DNA from: JBDSTZ01 sp039927975
Lineage (GTDB): Bacteria; Pseudomonadota; Gammaproteobacteria; Burkholderiales; Burkholderiaceae_D
Length of the DNA stretch: 6,468 nt
Reading direction: 5' to 3'
Assembly: GCA_039927975.1 (NCBI GenBank)
Contig: JBDSTZ010000122.1
Coordinates: forward strand, 1-6,468
Below, piece by piece: positions 1 to 5,993 of this stretch (position 1 is the first letter of the stretch; each line of letters opens with the position of its first letter). Under the pieces are notes generated by a model. It was not told where the DNA came from. It was given only the letters and a program-made list of their open reading frames with translations, and did no database searches. Position numbers and translations under genes: made by a program.

Positions 1-41
1 GTTATAAAATGTAACGCGAAAAATTCTACCGAGGAAAACCA
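1..41 (+). promoter_or_regulatory. Possible -10 element and RBS of the RNase T2 gene
   Basis: A TATAAA hexamer at 3-8 sits about 34 bases before the ATG and could be a -10 box; any -35 box would lie outside the window, so the promoter cannot be confirmed. A GAGGAAA Shine-Dalgarno-like run at 31-37 lies at a normal distance from the ATG at 42 and supports that start over the internal ATG at 51. Confidence 0.35.
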
Positions 42-701
42 ATGGTCTTGATGCGAACCGTGATGGCCGCCGCGCTGCTGCTTGCCTGCGCCGGGGCCAA
101 CGCCCGCAAACCGCAGGTCGAGGGCGAGCCGGGTCGCTTCGATTACTACGCTGTGTCGCTGAGCTGGTCGCCGTCGTTCTGCGCCGACCACCGCGATCCG
201 GACCAGTGCGGGCCGGGGCGCCAGCTTGGCTTCGTCATGCACGGCCTGTGGCCGCAGTATGAGAAGGGCTATCCGCAATCGTGTTCGCGCGAGCGCTTGC
301 CGAACCAGGTGCGGGCCAGTTACGCGACGCTGTTTCCGTCGCCGCGCATGATCGGCCACGAGTGGGACAAGCATGGCACCTGTTCAGGCCTGGCCGCCGA
401 CAGCTACTTTGCGCTGTCGGCCAGGCTGCGCGACCAGTTGGTCATTCCGGCGCCCTATCAAAAGCCGGCGGCGCCGCTGCGGGTCACTTATGGCGAGTTC
501 GTGCAAAGCTTCCAGCGCGCCAATCCACGCCTGGCGGAGAACGCCGTGCTGCCGTTCTGCGGCGACGGCGGGCGCTTCCTGCGCGAGCTGCACGCCTGCT
601 ACGACAAGAGCGGCCAATCGCACAGCTGCGGCGCCAGTGAGGTCAAGCGTTCGGCCAACAGCTGCCGCCAGGGCAGCTTCGTGCTGCCAAGCGTGCGCTG
701 A
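42..701 (+). CDS. Secreted RNase T2-family endoribonuclease (RNase I-like)
   Basis: 219 aa. T2 ribonucleases cleave single-stranded RNA with little base preference, through 2',3'-cyclic phosphate intermediates; bacterial members are usually periplasmic. Both family signatures are present: CAS I FVMHGLWPQ at residues 64-72 (catalytic His67) and CAS II GHEWDKHGTC at 105-114 (His106, Glu107, His111). The N-terminus is a signal peptide with hydrophobic core MAAALLLACAGA and a likely signal peptidase I site after ANA (about residue 21). A lipoprotein-like LLAC at 13-16 makes lipidation a less likely alternative. The mature part has eight cysteines (47, 56, 81, 114, 173, 186, 196, 208), enough for four disulfides, which fits an exported enzyme. 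The length suits small bacterial T2 enzymes. The start at 42 is backed by a GAGGAAA RBS. The stop directly abuts the stop of the convergent acetyltransferase gene. Its role is probably scavenging or degrading extracytoplasmic RNA. Confidence 0.95.
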   Translation: MVLMRTVMAAALLLACAGANARKPQVEGEPGRFDYYAVSLSWSPSFCADHRDPDQCGPGRQLGFVMHGLWPQYEKGYPQSCSRERLPNQVRASYATLFPSPRMIGHEWDKHGTCSGLAADSYFALSARLRDQLVIPAPYQKPAAPLRVTYGEFVQSFQRANPRLAENAVLPFCGDGGRFLRELHACYDKSGQSHSCGASEVKRSANSCRQGSFVLPSVR

Positions 702-707
702 TCAGCG
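696..707. repeat. 12-bp perfect palindrome over two abutting stop codons
   Basis: CGCTGATCAGCG is self-complementary, and its centre holds the TGA of the RNase gene (699-701) next to the TCA that is the TGA of the opposing acetyltransferase (702-704). No U-tract follows on either side. It is too short to call a terminator, and the symmetry partly follows from TGA facing TGA. Confidence 0.5.
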
Positions 708-1280
708 TTCCAGACGCCGCACCAGGTCCGCCTCGACGGCGGGCCATTCGAGGTCGGTGATCGCGTACAGCACGCTGTCGCGCACGTGGCCGGTCCAGGT
801 GATGCGGTCGCGCCGGTTCACCCCTTCGCGCACGGCGCCCAGTTTGGCGATCGCCGACTGGCTGCGCAGGTTGCGCTGATCGGTCAGCAGCTCGACACGA
901 CGCACGCCGGCGCCGAAGGCATGGCGCAGCATCAGCAGTTTCGAGGCCGGGTTAGCGTAGCCCGCGCGCGCGGCCGGCTGCAGAAAGGTGCCGCCGATTT
1001 CCACCGTCTGGCGCTCGGGCGTGAGATTCAAGAAGCTCGAGGTGCCGACGATGGCGCCGCTGGCTGTGTCGCGAATCGCGTAGGCGATCCATTTGCCGGC
1101 GGCGATCCGCGACGTGAGACCGTCCCACCAGGCGTCGAAGTGGCGACCCTGGCCGCTCATGGCGAACAGCTCCCAGGCCGGGGCGTCGCAGTCGAGCGCG
1201 GCGCGCAGTTCTTCTTTGATGGATGGGGCGTACGGTTCGAGGCGAACCAGCGGGTGCGTCAAGGCGATGTTGTCGAGCAT
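702..1280 (-). CDS. GNAT-family N-acetyltransferase, RimJ/RimL type
   Basis: 192 aa. The protein has the layout of RimJ/RimL-like GNATs, which move an acetyl group from acetyl-CoA to an amino group of a protein N-terminus, amino acid or small molecule; the substrate cannot be told from sequence. Visible landmarks are an N-terminal RLEPY strand (13-17), the IVGTSSFLNL strand (77-86), VEIGGTFL (93-100), the acetyl-CoA loop region ARAGYANPASKLLML (104-118), and the family tail TDQRNLRSQSAIAKLGAVREG (133-153) followed by an RDSVLYAITDLEWP strand (167-180). The acetyl-CoA loop reads RAGYANP where many relatives have RGTGxNP, a mild deviation. The ATG at 1280 is the only good start: an in-frame stop lies upstream with no ATG or GTG between. 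No clear Shine-Dalgarno precedes it. The gene is divergent from the exported-protein gene and convergent with the RNase gene, so it is probably transcribed alone. Confidence 0.9.
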   Translation of the reverse strand: MLDNIALTHPLVRLEPYAPSIKEELRAALDCDAPAWELFAMSGQGRHFDAWWDGLTSRIAAGKWIAYAIRDTASGAIVGTSSFLNLTPERQTVEIGGTFLQPAARAGYANPASKLLMLRHAFGAGVRRVELLTDQRNLRSQSAIAKLGAVREGVNRRDRITWTGHVRDSVLYAITDLEWPAVEADLVRRLER

Positions 1281-1410
1281 GCGGTGGCGGCCAATCTCGT
1301 AAAGGGATGTAAGTAGACTGAAGTTTTTTCGCTGTAGACATCACACTGATCCAAGCGTAGACTTCGATTATTATTCTATCAGCAATATTTCCTTGGTGCC
1401 GATACCGCTC
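1281..1410. promoter_or_regulatory. Divergent intergenic region with three phased GTAGAC repeats
   Basis: This AT-richer region must hold the promoters of both the acetyltransferase (leftward) and the exported protein (rightward). GTAGAC occurs three times in the same orientation, at 1313-1318, 1334-1339 and 1357-1362, starting 21 and 23 bases apart, or about two helical turns. The first and third extend to GTAGACT. A TATTAT/TATTCT -10-like element (1369-1377) suits the rightward gene, but no good -35 box is seen. The repeats could bind a regulator; this is inference from spacing alone. Confidence 0.35.
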
Positions 1411-1950
1411 ATGCACAGCATTCACCCATTCAAACGCGCCGCTGCCGGCGCCCTGCTCGCCGCGTGCGTGCTGGGAGCCGGCGCGCTGCCATGCGCGGCG
1501 GCGGCCGACGCGGTCGACAAGAAGGCCGAGGCCAGCGAGCCCGGCACGCTGAGCCGGGTGGTCAAGTCGCTGTTCGGCAATGTCGATTCGATCGAATGGA
1601 AGGTCGAGGGTGGCAAGGGCGAGCAGAGCACCGTCACCTGCAAGAAGTCGAGCTCGAAGCATTGCGTGGTACTGGTCGGCGCGGCCAACGCGCCGACGGC
1701 GACCACCTACATCGTGCCGGCCGGCCAAGCGATGCTGGTCAGGAATCCGGGACGGGAAATGTCGTACTGCATCGCCACCATCGACCGTCAGGATTGGCCG
1801 AAGTGCCTCGGCACCAAGGCGAACCGGCTCAAGGATTCGTCGTCGGGCGCCTCGGTGTCGGCAGCGGCCTCGGCGTCGGTATCGGCGCCAAGCGTCGGCT
1901 CGTCTTCGACCGCCGCCACCAGCGCGGCCGGGCCGACCGAACCGCACTAG
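1411..1950 (+). CDS. Exported small protein of unknown function, four-Cys core with Ser/Ala tail
   Basis: 179 aa from the ATG at 1411. I do not recognise a family. The N-terminus is a good signal peptide: basic HPFKR, a hydrophobic AAAGALLAACVLGAGAL core and a likely cleavage after the alanine run near residues 29-33. An LAAC at 16-19 resembles a lipobox, but the hydrophobic core continues past it, so signal peptidase I cleavage is more likely. The mature region (about 34-140) has four cysteines (77, 85, 120, 132) that could form two disulfides, a TTYIVPAGQAMLV strand-like segment (98-110) and an SYCIATIDRQDWPKC segment (118-132). The tail from about 143 is low-complexity Ser/Ala/Val ending GPTEPH, partly built from an imperfect 18-base duplication (GCCTCGGYGTCGG at 1849 and 1867). 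A TTG at 1393 in the same frame would add six residues, but neither start has a clear RBS. I chose 1411 because it gives the cleaner signal peptide. Probably periplasmic or secreted. Confidence 0.75.
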   Translation: MHSIHPFKRAAAGALLAACVLGAGALPCAAAADAVDKKAEASEPGTLSRVVKSLFGNVDSIEWKVEGGKGEQSTVTCKKSSSKHCVVLVGAANAPTATTYIVPAGQAMLVRNPGREMSYCIATIDRQDWPKCLGTKANRLKDSSSGASVSAAASASVSAPSVGSSSTAATSAAGPTEPH

Positions 1951-1966
1951 CCTTCCTCACCTTCAT

Positions 1967-1989
1967 GGCGGGGCGAAGGCCGCCCCGCC
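1967..1989. terminator. Bidirectional hairpin between convergent genes
   Basis: GGCGGGGCG (1967-1975) and CGCCCCGCC (1981-1989) form a perfect 9-bp GC stem with a 5-base loop. It lies 16 bases after the stop of the exported-protein gene and 7 bases beyond the katE stop. The position suits a shared terminator. The U-tract is poor on both strands (only CTTT on the + side), so efficiency is uncertain. Confidence 0.55.
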
Positions 1990-1996
1990 CTCCCCT

Positions 1997-4411
1997 TTAC
2001 ACCAGCGGCGGATCGGTTTCGCGGGCGAAGTTGCGATGGCCGGCGAGCGCCGCCTTGAACGCCGTCACCGCCTTGGCGAGCGGTTCGCCTTTCGCGCCGA
2101 TCAGCGCCGGATCGAGCTCGCCGTCGGGCAAGGTCGCCGGCACGCCGGCTTCCTTCAACAGCGCGGCGCCAGCACCCAACACCAGGATCGGCTTGCAATG
2201 GCGGTACTGCTGGCGCACGAAGTCGAGCGCATTGGCGTCACGCGCCAGTGCGGCCACGCCGGCTTCACCGTCCGGCACCACCACCGCATCCCACAGCACC
2301 GACGGTCCGGCCTCGATCGAGATTTCGACGTCGAGCGCGGCGCCATCGCTGGCCGCCACCTTGCCCAGCTGGCTGGCGAGCAGGCGCGGCACCGCGCCGT
2401 CGGCCAGCAGGGCGGCGTACAGCTCGCGCACGCCGGCGCCGTCCACACCGGGCGCGACCAGGATCGCCACCTTGCGGGTGCGGATGCCGGTCTCGCCCGG
2501 ACGGCTCAGCAGCGAGAGGCCGGGCGACGGCTGGTACTCGGGCAGCGGCAGGCTGGTGGCCAGCGGCAGCGGTTCCGGCAGCTCGATGCCAAGGCCGTTG
2601 GCGACCGCGCGCGCCAGCACCGGATTGACGTTGAGCAGGGTCGCCACGACGCGCTCGCGCACGGCGGGGGTCTGCACCTTGGTCAGTTCGAAGCGGAAGG
2701 CGTTGGCGATGTGGATTTGCTCGGGCTCGGTCTGGCTTTCCCAGAACAGGCGCGCCTGCGAAGAGTGGTCGGCGAACAGTTCGGGATTGCCGCGCACCTT
2801 GTCCTCGGCAATGCGCTCGGGGTAGCTGGTGAAGCCCTGCACGCCGGCCTGGAAGGGCGAACCGCCGCCCAGCGAATTGGGCTCGTAATTGGCGCGGCCT
2901 CGGTGGATCGCCTGGCGGTGCATGCCGTCGCGCTGGTTGTTGTACACCGGCGTGATCGGCGAGTTGATGGGAATCTCGTGGAAGTTCGGCCCGCCCAGGC
3001 GGCTGATCTGGGTGTCGAGATAGGAATGGATGCGCCCTTGCAGCAGCGGGTCGTTGGTGAAGTCGATGCCCGGCACGATGTGCGCCGTGCAAAAGGCGAC
3101 CTGCTCCGTCTCGGCGAAGAAATTGTCCGGATTGCGGTTGAGCACCATCTTGCCGACGGTGACCAGCGGCACCAGCTCTTCCGGCACCAGCTTGGTCGGG
3201 TCGAGCACGTCGAAGGCGAAGGCCTCGGCCTGCTCCTCGGTGAACACTTGCAGCTGCAGTTCCCATTCGGGGAAGTTGCCCGAGTCGATGGCTTCCCACA
3301 GGTCGCGGCGGTGAAAGTCGGGATCGGCGCCGATGATCTTGGCGGCCTCGTCCCACACCAGCGAGTGGGTGCCCTGCAATGGCGACCAGTGGAATTTGCA
3401 GAAGGGCGACTCGCCGGCGGCGTTGACCAGGCGGAAGGTGTGCACGCCGAAACCTTGCATCGTGCGCAGGCTGCGCGGAATCGCGCGATCCGACATCTGC
3501 CACAGCAGCATGTGGGTCGATTCGGGCATCAGCGAGACGAAGTCCCAGAAGGTGTCGTGCGCGCTGGACGCCTGCGGCATCGCGTGGTGCGGCTCGGGCT
3601 TGACGGCGTGCACGAGGTCGGGGAACTTCATCGCGTCCTGGATGAAGAACACCGGCATGTTATTGCCGACCAGATCCCAGTTGCCTTCGTCGGTATAGAA
3701 CTTGACGGCGAAGCCGCGCACGTCGCGCACGGTGTCGGCCGAACCGCGCTCGCCGGCCACGGTGGAAAAACGCGTGAACACCGGGGTGCGCTTGCCGGCC
3801 TGGGCGAACGGCGCCGCGCGGGTGATCTCGCTCAGTTCCTTGTAGGCCTCGAAGTAGCCGTGGGCGGCCGAGCCGCGCGCGTGCACCACGCGCTCGGGTA
3901 TGCGCTCGTGGTCGAAATGGGTGAGCTTTTCGCGCAGGATGAAGTCTTCCATCGCGGTCGGGCCGCGCAGGCCGACTTTGAGCGAATGCTGGTTGTCGGC
4001 CACCGGCACGCCCTGGTTGGTGGTGAGCACGCGCGCGCTGGCGTCGACCCGCACGCGGTCGAGCGGCGCGACGGTCGGGTTCTGGCCGATCAGGGGCGCG
4101 CCGTCGCCGACCTTGTCCGAAGCGATCGTCTCGGTACTGGTGCTGGCGGTGGCGACCGGACTAGCCGGATCGCGCGTGGCGCCGGTGGGCGGGGTGCGCG
4201 AGGCTTCGCCGTATTCGGCCGCCTTGTTGGGGTTGTTGGGCATCTCGGCCGACAATTGCTGGTTGCCCACCGTCTTTTGCAGCAATTGCTCGGCGATGGG
4301 ATCCTTGCTGCCGAGACTGCCCGGCGGCTGTCCGGTCGATGGACCGGAGACGGTGCTGAGAATCGAACCGGCGCCTTCGACCGACTGCGCATTTTTCTTA
4401 CGTGTAACCAT
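1997..4411 (-). CDS. katE: Large-subunit (clade 2) monofunctional catalase, HPII type
   Basis: 804 aa. It dismutates hydrogen peroxide to water and oxygen in the cytoplasm; the family is tetrameric with heme d or b. The distal His177 lies in RVVHARGSAAHG, the distal Asn250 in LVGNNMPVFF and the heme-ligand Tyr464 in IHSYLDTQ. Spacing between them matches E. coli HPII (His128, Asn201, Tyr415) with no net gap. After the core, a linker leads to a C-terminal flavodoxin/class I amidotransferase-like domain (about 644-790: KVAILVAPGVDG, DAVVVPDG, KPILVLGAGAALL), which marks the large-subunit class. The N-terminus is about 49 residues longer than in HPII and rich in Ser, Thr, Pro and Asn. Position 441 is Cys where HPII has His392, so the His-Tyr crosslink should be absent. 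The start ATG is preceded by GAGGTG (4416-4421 on the + strand). The 250 bases upstream show no promoter I can call; RpoS control is known for E. coli katE and only inferred here. It lies downstream of, and in line with, the ElaB-like gene. Confidence 0.97.
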   Translation of the reverse strand: MVTRKKNAQSVEGAGSILSTVSGPSTGQPPGSLGSKDPIAEQLLQKTVGNQQLSAEMPNNPNKAAEYGEASRTPPTGATRDPASPVATASTSTETIASDKVGDGAPLIGQNPTVAPLDRVRVDASARVLTTNQGVPVADNQHSLKVGLRGPTAMEDFILREKLTHFDHERIPERVVHARGSAAHGYFEAYKELSEITRAAPFAQAGKRTPVFTRFSTVAGERGSADTVRDVRGFAVKFYTDEGNWDLVGNNMPVFFIQDAMKFPDLVHAVKPEPHHAMPQASSAHDTFWDFVSLMPESTHMLLWQMSDRAIPRSLRTMQGFGVHTFRLVNAAGESPFCKFHWSPLQGTHSLVWDEAAKIIGADPDFHRRDLWEAIDSGNFPEWELQLQVFTEEQAEAFAFDVLDPTKLVPEELVPLVTVGKMVLNRNPDNFFAETEQVAFCTAHIVPGIDFTNDPLLQGRIHSYLDTQISRLGGPNFHEIPINSPITPVYNNQRDGMHRQAIHRGRANYEPNSLGGGSPFQAGVQGFTSYPERIAEDKVRGNPELFADHSSQARLFWESQTEPEQIHIANAFRFELTKVQTPAVRERVVATLLNVNPVLARAVANGLGIELPEPLPLATSLPLPEYQPSPGLSLLSRPGETGIRTRKVAILVAPGVDGAGVRELYAALLADGAVPRLLASQLGKVAASDGAALDVEISIEAGPSVLWDAVVVPDGEAGVAALARDANALDFVRQQYRHCKPILVLGAGAALLKEAGVPATLPDGELDPALIGAKGEPLAKAVTAFKAALAGHRNFARETDPPLV

Positions 4412-4622
4412 TGAACACCTCGAGCAAAAATCAATTCATTAACATGCCATCACGGCGGCAGTCGGCGGGCCGGATCGGCGTACGCGACGAATTCCCGGGC
4501 GAGCGAAAGCCAACTCGACCGGAGTTTAAAAATGTGTTGTTGGAATCTGCGGTACGGATGTGCGCTGCCCTGGCCCCTGGCATGGGCAGGCCGGTGCATA
4601 CCGATTTACGGCGGCAGGGCGA

Positions 4623-4655
4623 ACGATGGCGACGGCGGCTGGCCGTGGCCATCGT
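4623..4655 (-). terminator. Strong 33-nt inverted repeat after the ElaB-like gene
   Basis: ACGATGGC and ACGGC (4623-4630, 4632-4636) pair with GCCGT and GCCATCGT (4642-4646, 4648-4655) around a 5-base loop. This gives 13 base pairs with one internal G-G mismatch (C-C on the other strand). On the minus strand it begins 7 bases after the TAA of the ElaB-like gene, where a terminator or 3'-end stabilising hairpin is expected. No U-run follows (TCGCCCTGCC), so it may be only partly terminating and could let transcripts run on into katE. Confidence 0.5.
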
Positions 4656-4662
4656 CGACAAC

Positions 4663-5115
4663 TTAACGGCGTCCGCCGAGCAATTTCGACAGGATGAAAC
4701 CGGCGCCGACGGCGACCAGAATCGACGTCGCCGGGCTGCTGCGCACATATTCGCGGCCGGTGTTGGCGAATTTGCCGTAGGCGTCGGTCAGCTGGCGTGA
4801 TTTCTCGTCAACGGTCTTGCCGGCGCCCGCCAGCGAGGCCGACAGGCGGTCGACGCCGGCGTGCGCGCTGCTGGCGAGGCGGTCAACCACCGGCTGGGCA
4901 GCATCGGCCGCCTTGTCGATGGTCTTGTGCAAATCGTCGGCGCTCTTGCTCATATCCTTGGCGAGGTTGGCGCCGGTGTTGCCCGGCGAGCCAGAGCTGC
5001 CGCCCACGCCGCCGCCGGTGCTCTTGTTGGCGTTCAAATCCTTGCCCATGCTGCTGCCCGCGCCTTCACGTCCCAGGTCGCGCGCGTTGCCGTCGTTCGT
5101 CTTTTGATTATCCAT
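4663..5115 (-). CDS. Membrane-anchored ElaB/YqjD (DUF883)-like protein
   Basis: 150 aa. ElaB/YqjD proteins are tail-anchored inner-membrane proteins of stationary phase; YqjD and ElaB of E. coli are reported to bind ribosomes and to be RpoS-dependent. Here residues 1-50 are polar and Gly/Ser/Asn-rich with a Gly cluster at 34-42, probably disordered. Residues 50-118 form a charged, Ala-rich amphipathic helix (for example SADDLHKTIDKAADAAQPVV). Residues about 121-150 match the family end: REYVRSSP, a glycine-containing membrane helix (129-146, SILVAVGAGFILSKLL) and the terminal GGRR. Typical relatives are nearer 100 aa, so the glycine-rich head is an extension. The start has a good RBS (GAGGGAA, + strand 5121-5127). 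The family call rests on the tail and overall shape, not on a strong motif. Being upstream of katE in the same direction suggests a shared stress context, though 251 bases and a strong hairpin separate the two, so a single operon is not certain. Confidence 0.8.
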   Translation of the reverse strand: MDNQKTNDGNARDLGREGAGSSMGKDLNANKSTGGGVGGSSGSPGNTGANLAKDMSKSADDLHKTIDKAADAAQPVVDRLASSAHAGVDRLSASLAGAGKTVDEKSRQLTDAYGKFANTGREYVRSSPATSILVAVGAGFILSKLLGGRR

Positions 5116-5182
5116 GATGGTTCCCTCGTAAAATTTTTAAGCCACGCGGAGTGAAGCGATCCTTGACCGTCACCACATTCAT
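5108..5182 (-). CDS. Possible 24-codon leader ORF overlapping the ElaB-like start
   Basis: An ATG at 5182 opens MNVVTVKDRFTPRG and continues to a TAA whose bases lie inside the start region of the ElaB-like gene, an 8-base overlap. An AGGGA (+ strand 5186-5190) precedes it, only three bases from the ATG. In-frame GTG codons at 5176 and 5173 have better spacing. The RBS of the downstream gene lies inside this ORF, an arrangement that could couple translation. The peptide resembles no family I know, and a 24-codon ORF can easily arise by chance. Confidence 0.3.
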   Translation of the reverse strand: MNVVTVKDRFTPRGLKILRGNHHG

Positions 5183-5190
5183 TGTTCCCT

Positions 5191-5539
5191 GATTCACCTG
5201 CATTCCAAAAGGCGGCACGTGCGCGAACTGCGCTACATCAATACCGCAAACGATCGAAAGCAAGCTGCCTCTGAGTACACATTAATTTGTGCATCAGTTG
5301 CCAAAGTAACGGGAATGCAGGGCAAGAACCGTGCGCTGACTAACAGAGCTGTAAATGGTTTACCGAGGTGATTCCGGAGGGAATTTGTCGTCGGGTTTGT
5401 CGTATCTTCGCGGTCCTCGGCGTCGTGCCGGGCCGGACTTTTAGGGAAGGGGTCCAACGACTGCGGCTTCGCCTCTTGTCGGGTCAGCGCCGCGAGCCGT
5501 CAGCCCGTTATGCTACTCTTACTACTCAATTGCTTGAAA
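5191..5539. other. Intergenic stretch without a supportable gene
   Basis: These 349 bases precede the ElaB-like gene (leftward) and the regulator remnant (rightward). The part up to about 5350 is visibly richer in A/T than the catalase region and probably holds the ElaB-like promoter, but I find no -35/-10 pair worth calling. Short ORFs on both strands (74 codons leftward at 5233-5457, 60 codons rightward at 5368-5550) lack recognisable domains. Near 5411-5442 a GC-rich imperfect fold is followed by TTTT, with no gene upstream for it to terminate. Confidence 0.5.
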
Positions 5540-5571
5540 ATGAGTATTAGCATGAGCAAAATCTCGGATGA

Positions 5572-5796
5572 ATCGACCCACGCTTGTCGACCCTGCTCGC
5601 GCTGGCGCGCGCACTCGGCTTGGACTTGATGCTTGTACCCGCGTCGCTACGCTCGGATCTGGAACAATTTGTTCAGTCGGGCGGCCGATTTTTGGGTCAA
5701 CCGGCCGGCATCGGCACGCCGCAATCGTTGGTCGACACGCTGCTGCAGAATGACCCGCCGACCACCAGGCGCCGATCGCCAAAGCGCATACCGTAA
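5572..5796 (+). pseudogene. C-terminal remnant of an XRE/HipB-like regulator (antitoxin type)
   Basis: The reading frame opens after a TGA at 5569-5571 and runs IDPRLSTLLALARALGLDLM, then LVPASLRSDLEQFVQSGG and on to KRIP. The DPRLSTLLALARALGL...LMLVP part matches the last helices and exit strand of small XRE-type repressors of the HipB/HigA-like antitoxin kind, where this segment follows the helix-turn-helix. The DNA-binding helices that should come before it are missing. Upstream in this frame there are stops at 5548-5550 and 5569-5571. In the neighbouring frame a short MSISMSKISDE (ATG 5540) resembles the SKISxIE end of such a helix-turn-helix. A frameshift near 5565-5575, or a 5' deletion, would explain this. 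A TTG at 5584 could start a short product, but without a helix-turn-helix it would not be a normal repressor. No toxin partner (HipA-like) is seen downstream. Family assignment is from pattern recognition only. Confidence 0.5.
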
Positions 5797-5837
5797 ACAC
5801 TGTGATCCGCGATCTGCGCGGGTATTAGCAGGGACCA

Positions 5838-5981
5838 ATGGCGTCCCTGCAGGCTAGCGCCGATGAGCGCGATTCTGTGGATGAGAGTGGGTACGAAGCC
5901 AGCACCGCGACGGACGCCGCCTTGCGCAGAATCTTGAACCTGTATTGTGCTGAGTTTCCTCACATGCCGGAGCTTCCGTAG
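5838..5981 (+). CDS. Small hypothetical ORF, 47 aa
   Basis: ATG at 5838 to TAG at 5981, acidic N-terminal half (SADERDSVDESGYEAS) and a helical C-terminal half (DAALRRILNLYCAEFPHMPE). About two thirds of its codons end in G or C, closer to coding DNA than the flanks. An AGGGA at 5830-5834 precedes the ATG, but only three bases away. I recognise no family. It could be a real small gene, the tail of a decayed gene, or chance. An in-frame TAG at 5826-5828 limits extension upstream. Its stop overlaps an AGGGA that could serve the TTG-started ORF at 5994, so the two might have been co-translated. Confidence 0.35.
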   Translation: MASLQASADERDSVDESGYEASTATDAALRRILNLYCAEFPHMPELP

Positions 5982-5993
5982 GGAAATGACGTC

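Noticed and set aside
1393..1410. Upstream TTG start adding six residues to the exported protein.
   Set aside because: It has no RBS and the ATG at 1411 gives a cleaner signal peptide.
952..1947. A 331-codon minus-strand frame across the acetyltransferase and exported-protein genes.
   Set aside because: It is Arg-rich, out of frame with the acetyltransferase and antisense to the signal-peptide protein, so it is a shadow frame of GC-rich coding DNA.
2265..3503. A 412-codon minus-strand frame inside katE.
   Set aside because: It is a frame-shifted reading of the catalase with Arg/Ala/Pro-rich composition and no motifs.
1580..4414. A 944-codon open frame on the + strand running antisense through katE.
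   Set aside because: It is fully opposite the catalase, has Arg/Gly/His-rich composition typical of the reverse frame of a high-GC gene, and contains no recognisable domain.
5411..5442. GC-rich imperfect fold followed by TTTT, terminator-like.
   Set aside because: The stem needs several bulges and no gene ends just upstream on the + strand.
5233..5457. A 74-codon minus-strand ORF upstream of the ElaB-like gene.
   Set aside because: No domain, no clear RBS and unremarkable composition for intergenic DNA.
5368..5550. A 60-codon + strand ORF that might be the missing N-terminus of the XRE-like remnant.
   Set aside because: It is in the same frame but shows no helix-turn-helix pattern, and two stops separate it from the remnant.
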